From Campylobacteraceae bacterium (lineage in GTDB: Bacteria; Campylobacterota; Campylobacteria; Campylobacterales; Sulfurovaceae), in contig JALVXO010000018.1 of NCBI GenBank assembly GCA_027022775.1, forward strand, positions 1 to 19,316: a DNA stretch of 19,316 nucleotides, given 5' to 3'. Shown here one piece after another: positions 14,265 through 19,316 of the stretch. Made by a program: the position numbers and the translations under genes. Within the stretch, counting starts at the first letter, position 1. Each line of letters starts with the position of its first letter. Below the pieces are notes generated by a model. That model was not told the DNA's origin and made no database searches. It worked only from the letters and a program-made list of their open reading frames with translations.

Positions 14265-15273
14265 AAAAATCATCAAAATCTATGCTGCTTTTTGCGTAAT
14301 TTGTTACATTTGCTTCAAAGAAGTTCTGTTTTACATCATTCATTGCAAGGTTTTTATCTACCAGCTTTTGCAGATATGTGCGTTCACTCTGTTTAAAGAT
14401 TGGCTCAAGCCCTATTTTTAGCAGCCTGTCATTGGCATAATTGTAAATTGTATCTTCGATTAAGTCGTCTCTTAATCCCATTATTGAGTAATTGTTAATC
14501 AGGTATTTTCCATATTCAAGCTCAATATCAACCGCTTCTTGAATCATCTCGTAAGCTTTATCGATAATTTTTGCAGGGATTTTATTCTCTTTTTGGATTG
14601 TTTTAAAAATATTGGCAAATAGAGGCAGATGGGTGTTTATCTCATCGCGCGAAATAAATTTAATCATATCTCTTGCACCCGGCACTTTATCGCCTAAAAC
14701 ATAAATGTAACTGAAACCAAGCAGAAAATAGATACCTTCTAAATTTACGCTTGCCATTGCAGAAAGAAGCATCTCTTCGGCGCTGTTTCCGGCAATATAA
14801 CGCGCAAACTGCTCGGAAATTCTCTCATTTTTTCGGCGCAATGCATCATCTTTTTTATAAAGGTCAAAAACTTCGTTAGAGTTGCCTGCCGCATCCAAAA
14901 GCACCGCATAAGATTTGGAGTGGTTAACCTCTTGCATCATTTGCAGAGTTAATACCGCTTTTACCAGCCTGTTTGTGGCAAGGCGTCTAAAGTCGCTTAA
15001 ATACTCCTCTTGCGCCGAATCGTTAAAGCTAAGCTGGGCAAATGTAAGTTTATAAATCTGCTGCTCGTTTTCACTCAGCTGCTCAAACGCTTTCTTTTCG
15101 CCTGCAGTGTTAACTTCGCTTGGAAACCATGTATTTGCATTCATTAAATCGTATATATTGCTGTCCCAAGTGTAGCGTGAGCGGTTAAAATCAACAAAGC
15201 CGGTCGGCTTGGCACCAAATATCTTCTCATCTAAAATATCGTCACCGTCGGGATTAAAATATTTATTTGGCAT
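14263..15273 (-). CDS. nrdB: Ribonucleotide reductase class I, small (beta) subunit
   Basis: It supplies the radical for reduction of ribonucleotides. Expected metal ligands are Asp85 (LSFNDSAQ), Glu115 and His118 (MMQEVNHSKSY), Glu179 (VNLEGIYF), Glu211 and His215 (RDEINTHL). Tyr122 after HSKS is in the place of the radical tyrosine, so this is the tyrosyl-radical type. The C-terminus SSIDFDDF is the tail that docks to NrdA, whose gene is not in the window. One oddity is that the last ligand pair reads E-I-N-T-H, one residue longer than the usual ExxH. The start ATG follows AAGGA, and a strong terminator overlaps the stop. It appears to be transcribed alone. Confidence 0.95.
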   Translation of the reverse strand: MPNKYFNPDGDDILDEKIFGAKPTGFVDFNRSRYTWDSNIYDLMNANTWFPSEVNTAGEKKAFEQLSENEQQIYKLTFAQLSFNDSAQEEYLSDFRRLATNRLVKAVLTLQMMQEVNHSKSYAVLLDAAGNSNEVFDLYKKDDALRRKNERISEQFARYIAGNSAEEMLLSAMASVNLEGIYFLLGFSYIYVLGDKVPGARDMIKFISRDEINTHLPLFANIFKTIQKENKIPAKIIDKAYEMIQEAVDIELEYGKYLINNYSIMGLRDDLIEDTIYNYANDRLLKIGLEPIFKQSERTYLQKLVDKNLAMNDVKQNFFEANVTNYAKSSIDFDDF

Positions 15274-15380
15274 CGGCTATCCTTTTTGAAATTTTAGTGG
15301 TTATAATAATAGCACTTTTTTAATAGAAATTCAATAAAAGTTTTCAAATAGAAAAGCGGCTAAACAAACAGCCCCTGTTA

Positions 15381-15426
15381 CGGTTTTATTGTAATAATTA
15401 AACTCAGTTATTATTGTTTAAAACCG
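15381..15426. promoter_or_regulatory. Interrupted dyad between divergent nrdB and DUF4139 genes
   Basis: CGGTTTT (15381-15387) pairs with AAAACCG (15420-15426), and inside it AATAAT (15393-15398) pairs with ATTATT (15410-15415). The direct repeat GCGGCTAAA at 15356-15364 and 15434-15442 flanks it. The symmetric layout suggests a regulatory site or a small folded RNA. It does not look like an NrdR box. Confidence 0.35.
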
Positions 15427-15487
15427 GCAGATTGCGGCTAAAAGAAGCGGCATGCAAAATTGCCCTTAATTTTAACCCAAAATTTGT

Positions 15488-15493
15488 TATAAT
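15488..15493 (+). promoter_or_regulatory. -10 box of the DUF4139 gene
   Basis: GTTATAATATA gives TATAAT 21 bases before the ATG, with GAAGGA as ribosome binding site in between. Confidence 0.6.
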
Positions 15494-15514
15494 ATATAAA
15501 AACGAAGGAAAAAA

Positions 15515-16858
15515 ATGAAAATAGTTATTGCGCTATCTTTAATAAGCTCTCTTTTTGCAGATTCTATTACTGTTTACAACAGCAATTTCGCACAGGTTAT
15601 CCAGACACAAAAGATAAATTTAAAAAAAGGAAGACAGAGTATAAAATTTGGCAATTTACCCAACTCTTTAATCCCAGATTCTGTAGCGCCCTCTTTTAAG
15701 AGCGGCGGTGTAAAGCTGATTTCTCAAAGTTATAAAAACAACCCTTTAGAAACTTTAAAACTGTTAGAGGCAAACTTAAACAAAACTGTTAAGTTTTACG
15801 ATAATAACGGCAATACATTAAAAGGCACCCTTGTAAATATAGCGCCAAATATAATTAAGATTGAAGAGAGCTACTATATAGTAGATAACAAATCTATTAT
15901 ATACGCCGCTATGCCGGCAGATTTTGATAATAAACCATATATTGTGTGGGATGTAGAATCAAATAAAGAAGGGGAGAGCGAAGCGGTTTTAAGATACCTG
16001 ATTAACAATATCAGCTGGAGCGGCAATTACACAGTTGCACTTAAAGATAAAACGCTGGATTTAAAATTGTGGGCAAATATTATAAACAGCAGCGGCAAAT
16101 CTTTTAAAGATGCAAATGTAAATTTAATTGCAGGAGATGTAGATAGAGGAGGCCACCCCCGCCCGGTTCTTTACAAAAAGCGCAAATATGCTCTATCTAG
16201 AGGGGTTGATGCGGTTGAACCTGCTATTGCTGAAATACCAGAAGCTGTAGCACCGGGTTCAATAAGCGGTTACCATATTTACAAACTGCCGCATAAAATC
16301 AGCCTGCTTAACAATCAGGCAGTGCAAGTGCTGCTGCTGGATGCTAAAGATATCAAATTCAGCCGCTTCGCATTGGCACTAAATTCAGAATTTTCAAATT
16401 ATGGGCAGAGAAAGCTAGCTTTTAAACAGGTGCTGGAGTTTAAAAACAGTAAAGAAAACAGCCTTGGAACCCCTATGCCATCCGGTCTTGCAAGGGTTTA
16501 TAAAAAAGAGAGTTATATAGGAAGCTACTACATAGCCAATACTCCATCAGATGAGAATATTACTCTGGAAATGGGCAAATATTTCGATATAACCGGCACA
16601 AAGACTGTAACAAAGTTTAAGATTTCCAAAAATTTAAAAGATGTAGAAACAGAATACACCATTAAAAACAGAGGCGATAAAGAGGTTAATATAAAACTGT
16701 ATGAAAAGATACCTCAAGGCAGTAAAATTAAATTTTCCACAACTTGCAAAGAGCCTTGTTTTTATAAAAAGAAAAATGCTTTAGCAAGGGAGTTTGATAT
16801 TCTTTTAAAACCAAATAGCGAATATAAATTTAAAACAGAATCGGAAGTTAATTATTAG
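15515..16858 (+). CDS. DUF4139 domain-containing exported protein
   Basis: A short signal peptide (MKIVIALSLISSLFA, cut before DS) indicates the periplasm. The start SITVYNSNFAQVIQTQKINL is the typical entry of this family, and YLINNISWSGNYTVAL (161-176) with the following beta-rich stretch (LKLWANIINSSGKSFKDANV, LIAGDV) is its core signature. The C-terminal part (FDITGTKTVTKFKISKNLKD; EYTIKNRGDKEVNIKLYE) continues the beta-sandwich pattern. Cys residues in TTCKEPCF near 410 may form a disulfide. At 447 residues it is of family length. The function is not established. It appears monocistronic, with its own -10 box and GAAGGA site. Confidence 0.88.
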   Translation: MKIVIALSLISSLFADSITVYNSNFAQVIQTQKINLKKGRQSIKFGNLPNSLIPDSVAPSFKSGGVKLISQSYKNNPLETLKLLEANLNKTVKFYDNNGNTLKGTLVNIAPNIIKIEESYYIVDNKSIIYAAMPADFDNKPYIVWDVESNKEGESEAVLRYLINNISWSGNYTVALKDKTLDLKLWANIINSSGKSFKDANVNLIAGDVDRGGHPRPVLYKKRKYALSRGVDAVEPAIAEIPEAVAPGSISGYHIYKLPHKISLLNNQAVQVLLLDAKDIKFSRFALALNSEFSNYGQRKLAFKQVLEFKNSKENSLGTPMPSGLARVYKKESYIGSYYIANTPSDENITLEMGKYFDITGTKTVTKFKISKNLKDVETEYTIKNRGDKEVNIKLYEKIPQGSKIKFSTTCKEPCFYKKKNALAREFDILLKPNSEYKFKTESEVNY

Positions 16859-16941
16859 CTTTTGATATATGAGGGGGTGCAATGCCATTAAGTTAAGAGC
16901 AAAATATCTATTTGGCAAAGCTTAAAGCTAAAAGCTGCTAC

Positions 16942-16972
16942 TGCGCCATTCCCGCGAAAGCGGGACTGCGCA
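16942..16972. repeat. CATTCCCGCGAAAGCGGG palindromic repeat
   Basis: CCCGC-GAAA-GCGGG (16951-16964) is nested in TGCGC...GCGCA. The core CATTCCCGCGAAAGCGGG is a dispersed palindrome I know from many proteobacterial genomes. It stands out by its GC content here. This and the next four entries fill the 439-base gap from 16859 to 17297, which has no supportable gene. Confidence 0.7.
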
Positions 16973-16998
16973 AAAAGTTCACAAAATTTGTCTAAACC

Positions 16999-17070
16999 GT
17001 CATTCTGAGCGAAGCGAAGAAACTAATTTACGCCGGTATTATCGAGATTCTTCGCTGCGCTCAGAATGAC
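16999..17070. repeat. Palindromic GTCATTCTGAGCG repeat, copy 2
   Basis: The arms 16999-17021 and 17048-17070 are inverted copies of 23 bases with one mismatch. Read on the minus strand from ATTTCA, the whole element, including the loop (CGATAATACCGGCGTAAAT versus TGATAGAACGGCAGTAAAT), aligns with the copy at 6693-6763. The two copies therefore descend from one element in opposite orientations. Confidence 0.88.
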
Positions 17071-17106
17071 TGAAATGGGTAATTTTACAGAACTTTTAAC
17101 GGAGTT

Positions 17107-17159
17107 GGGGTCAGGTGATAATAATAACAAAAAATCAACAAAAGTTATAATTATCACCT
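17107..17159 (+). repeat. GGGGTCAGGTGATA hairpin repeat, left of the Fic gene
   Basis: GGGGTC is followed by AGGTGATAATAATAAC (17113-17128), which pairs with GTTATAATTATCACCT (17144-17159) with one mismatch. Only the outer arm carries the GGGGTC head. A mirrored copy lies at 18431-18501. Confidence 0.85.
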
Positions 17160-17258
17160 TGCTTTTTCGGCTTTTGAAACTAAAATGTTCAATTTTTATA
17201 TAAATTTCATCTTAAACTATTCCCAAGGTCGGGGTCTCCTTACTTAAAGGGGCGGGGG

Positions 17259-17277
17259 AAAAGTAAATTTTCAATGC
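17259..17277. repeat. Fragment of the GGGGTCAGGGCTTAAC family
   Basis: AAAAGTAAATTTTCAATGC is shared with the interior of the 188-bp element (near 6593-6611). The flanks are G-rich and do not continue the match, so it looks like a decayed piece next to the 3' end of the Fic gene. Confidence 0.55.
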
Positions 17278-17297
17278 TGCCCCCTATTGAAGACATA

Positions 17298-18278
17298 TTA
17301 CTCCTTTATCTCCCAATATCCCGATTTTGAACTTCCTACCCTAGCAATTTTATTCTCTTGTTTTAATTTTGCAATATCTCTTTTTATAGTTTTATCCGAC
17401 ACATTCAATATATTTGCAAGTTCTGCAATAGTTATATTTCTGTTTTTCTTTATCTGCTCAATAATCATTTCCAGCCGTTTTAATGGGACATTTTTTGGGA
17501 CACTTATTGGGACATTTTCTCTTTTTACCTCTTTTAAAGTCTGCAAAATAACCTCTAGCATAAACTCAATAAACGGCGTGCTTTCACCCTTTTGGCTAGA
17601 CTCTTCTATCGCTTTATAATACTCTTCTTGATTATCTCTTATTATGCTTTCTATCGGCAAACAGCCAAACTCTTTTTTCCAGCTATATAAAATTAAACTC
17701 TGCCAAAGCCTCCCAATTCTGCCATTTCCATCACTAAATGGGTGAATAAACTCAAACTCATAATGAAATACACTGCTTTTTATTAAAGGGTGTTCATCAC
17801 TTTTCTTTAACCACTTAAAAAGCTGCTCCATTAAACCAGCAACCATACTTGCCTGCGGTGCAATATGCGTAACTCCCTCTTTACTGCCAACCCCGACATT
17901 TACATTTCTAAAACTTCCTGCACTCTTAAGCATCTGCCCCATCATAAGTTTATGAGCCAGCAAAAGGTCTTCAATTTTTTTATAATCATACTTTTCAAAA
18001 TGCCTGTAAGCCTCTATAGCCCCTTTGGCTTCAGTTATCTCTTCGTAACTCCCAAGCACCCGTTTACCCTCTAAAATAGCAGTTATCTTCTCCTCGCCCA
18101 AAAAATTCCCCTCTATCTCAAGAGTTCCTGCAATGGTTTTTATACGATTAATTTTTCTTAATTTAGGACTAGCAAAAAGCTCTCTATTTACCTCTATTTT
18201 CCCTATCTCTTCGCTTATTTGAGAAATTAGATTGACTATTTTAGATGTAATTGTATATGGCGGGGTGTAGTTGTTCAT
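17298..18278 (-). CDS. Fic family protein with N-terminal inhibitory helix and C-terminal winged helix
   Basis: Fic enzymes attach AMP or a related group to target proteins. The active site HPFSDGNGRIGR spans 179-190, with His179, Asp183, Arg187 and Arg190 all present. The inhibitory motif TLEIEG (52-57, Glu56) lies upstream of the Fic core, so this is a class II, self-inhibited type. Residues 268-326 form a helix-turn-helix (ITIAELANILNVSDKTIKRD, then a wing GSSKSGYWEIKE), linked by a Pro/Val hinge with NVPISVPKNVPL. The DNA-binding domain suggests that it regulates its own or other genes. AGGA lies 7 bases before the ATG. It stands alone between repeat elements and near a CRISPR array, which suggests acquired DNA. 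A matching antitoxin gene is not seen, nor required for this class. Confidence 0.93.
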   Translation of the reverse strand: MNNYTPPYTITSKIVNLISQISEEIGKIEVNRELFASPKLRKINRIKTIAGTLEIEGNFLGEEKITAILEGKRVLGSYEEITEAKGAIEAYRHFEKYDYKKIEDLLLAHKLMMGQMLKSAGSFRNVNVGVGSKEGVTHIAPQASMVAGLMEQLFKWLKKSDEHPLIKSSVFHYEFEFIHPFSDGNGRIGRLWQSLILYSWKKEFGCLPIESIIRDNQEEYYKAIEESSQKGESTPFIEFMLEVILQTLKEVKRENVPISVPKNVPLKRLEMIIEQIKKNRNITIAELANILNVSDKTIKRDIAKLKQENKIARVGSSKSGYWEIKE

Positions 18279-18394
18279 GTTTTGTCCTGTTCTTTAAAAG
18301 TTTTATATAAGAATAAACTTATTGTTCCTGACAAATTAACAGCCAATTCACTGTGTCTTTCTTTGGGCTTAACTTTTATCTTACCTTTACCATG

Positions 18395-18501
18395 AGGTGA
18401 TAACAATAATAAAAGAATTCGGAGAATTCGAGGTGATAGTAATAGTAGTATTTAATTCCATATTGTCAATAAAATAAATGCTATTACTATCACCTGACCC
18501 C
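18395..18501 (-). repeat. GGGGTCAGGTGATA hairpin repeat, right of the Fic gene
   Basis: AGGTGATAGTAATAG (18431-18445) pairs perfectly with CTATTACTATCACCT (18481-18495), followed by GACCCC, so the GGGGTC head is on the minus strand at 18496-18501. A further arm, AGGTGATAACAATAATA, stands at 18395-18411, and GAATTC-GGA-GAATTC lies between them. The sequence GGGCTTAACTTTTATC at 18365-18380 resembles the start of the other repeat type. The gap 18279-18528 contains nothing else I can support. Confidence 0.8.
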
Positions 18502-18528
18502 TAAATACTAGATGATTTTGGTAATCAC

Positions 18529-19084
18529 GTCTTAATCCCCTTTTGCATTTCTGCGGTCGGGTCATAAGAAAACAAAATACATTAATGGTAGAAGGGTTTT
18601 AGTGTCTTAATCCCCTTTTGCATTTCTGCGGTCGGGTCATGAGGATTGGCTGCTAACTACTTCTATACCGAAATCGTCTTAATCCCCTTTTGCATTTCTG
18701 CGGTCGGGTCATCTGGTAACACTGGCGGTCAGGATTAAAAATAGGTGAGGGTCTTAATCCCCTTTTGCATTTCTGCGGTCGGGTCATGAACGAAAGGAGA
18801 TAGAAATGGCTAGAACTAATTATGTGTCTTAATCCCCTTTTGCATTTCTGCGGTCGGGTCATTCTAAATGCACAGCAGGCAGAGGAGGCATTATTAAAAT
18901 TGTCTTAATCCCCTTTTGCATTTCTGCGGTCGGGTCATAATATTTGGAGTATTAATTTGGTCCGATGGGACCAGTCTTAATCCCCTTTTGCATTTCTGCG
19001 GTCGGGTCATCATTTTTAATTCCAATTCTTGAGCGTGTAGAAGCAGTGTCTTAATCCCCTTTTGCATTTCTGCGGTCGGGTCAT
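18529..19084 (-). CRISPR. CRISPR array: 8 identical 37-nt repeats, 7 spacers
   Basis: Repeats start at 18529, 18604, 18676, 18751, 18826, 18902, 18974 and 19048. On the plus strand each begins GTCTTAATCCCC and ends GCGGTCGGGTCAT, without a single difference. Spacers are 38, 35, 38, 38, 39, 35 and 37 bases. On the minus strand the repeat ends GGGGATTAAGAC, so the last eight bases ATTAAGAC resemble the 5' handle of type I/III crRNAs. I therefore assign minus-strand transcription, with the newest spacer at 19011-19047. No cas gene is in the window, so the subtype is open. The lack of a degenerate terminal repeat suggests a short, recently active or recently trimmed array. Confidence 0.97.
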
Positions 19085-19316
19085 AGCTCGTTTTATGGAG
19101 TTTTTTGAAATTCTTTTAAAAACCTAAATAACATAACATTAGATTTTAAAAGAGCTATTTACGCACTTTTGATAGGTAAATGTGCAAAAAGTTTGTAAAC
19201 CGGTATAAGACTATACTCAAAGTTGGCTTAATTAAAACTTAAAATGCCGATTTTAAGGGCATTTAAGCAGTTAAAAAAGTTTGCAAATTAATTTTTGCAG
19301 CATAGCAAAACAGGAG
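19085..19316 (-). promoter_or_regulatory. Likely CRISPR leader
   Basis: This AT-rich, non-coding flank lies on the side predicted as upstream by the repeat orientation. It contains an inverted repeat, TTTACGCACTTTT (19158-19170) with AAAAGTTTGTAAA (19187-19199; two mismatches). It also has a hairpin, CTTAAAATGCC with GGCATTTAAG (19238-19267, one bulged A). The window ends in AGGAG on the plus strand, which may be the ribosome binding site of a gene just outside. The leader assignment is inference. Confidence 0.5.

Noticed and set aside
15381..15426. NrdR binding box upstream of nrdB
   Set aside because: The dyad does not resemble the known ACA-CWATAT-TGT type box, and only one copy is seen instead of the usual pair.
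17287..17619. Plus-strand 110-residue hydrophobic ORF
   Set aside because: It is antisense to the Fic gene, which has full catalytic motifs. The hydrophobic look comes from reading Lys/Glu-rich codons backwards.
18551..18565. Similarity between the CRISPR repeat end (GGTCGGGTCAT) and the GGGGTCAG repeat head
   Set aside because: Only a few bases match, and the head GGGGTCA is not actually present in the CRISPR repeat, so a common origin is not supported.
18653..18862. Minus-strand ORF with the repeated peptide MTRPQKCKRGLR
   Set aside because: It is the CRISPR repeat translated. Repeat plus spacer happens to be 72 or 75 bases here, so the frame is kept by chance.

Overview
The window is AT-rich bacterial chromosome. 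Its gene set and sequence style point to a Campylobacterota (epsilonproteobacterial) genome, probably a free-living or vent-type relative of Sulfurimonas/Sulfurovum. The signs are the frr-pyrE pair, lysine/AAA-rich proteins, TATAAT -10 boxes without clear -35 boxes, a KamA-type radical SAM enzyme and PBP1C. The genus call is inference.

Left part (1-4500): the 3' end of a HEAT-repeat protein gene abuts a tRNA-Ser(GGA) on the opposite strand. Next come the small SRP RNA with its own -10 box, an unrecognised 158-residue protein, PBP1C and a Uma2-family nuclease-like protein. From 4500 to 6960, a lipoprotein with a HELAH metalloprotease motif lies between repeat-rich intergenic stretches. These hold a tandem 97-bp repeat, the C-terminal stub of an IS110-family transposase, a 188-bp inverted-repeat element butted against that stub, and a palindromic GTCATTCTGAGCG element.

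The middle (6957-15300) is housekeeping: an OsmC-family protein, an L,D-transpeptidase with a very basic tail, frr-pyrE, and a CAP-domain lipoprotein. A minus-strand run follows: nrdB, then kamA-RDD, then a histidine kinase and response regulator that are two bases apart. kamA has a strong Shine-Dalgarno in front of an ATT codon upstream of its annotated-style TTG start. A DUF4139 periplasmic protein follows on the plus strand.

The right part (16860-19316) is accessory DNA: several unrelated repeat families, a self-inhibited-type Fic protein with a C-terminal winged helix, and a CRISPR array of eight identical 37-nt repeats with seven spacers. No cas gene is visible. The repeat's likely 5' handle, ATTAAGAC on the minus strand, and the AT-rich flank at 19085-19316 suggest that the leader is on the right and transcription runs leftward. 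One spacer contains a recognisable ribosome binding site and start codon.

The most unusual structural signal is a scattered GGGGTCAGG repeat family. It occurs as tandem half-units, as a full inverted dimer, and as a pair of outward-facing hairpin repeats that bracket the Fic gene as if it were cargo. The pattern resembles REP elements mobilised by Y1 (RAYT) transposases, but no such transposase is in the window.
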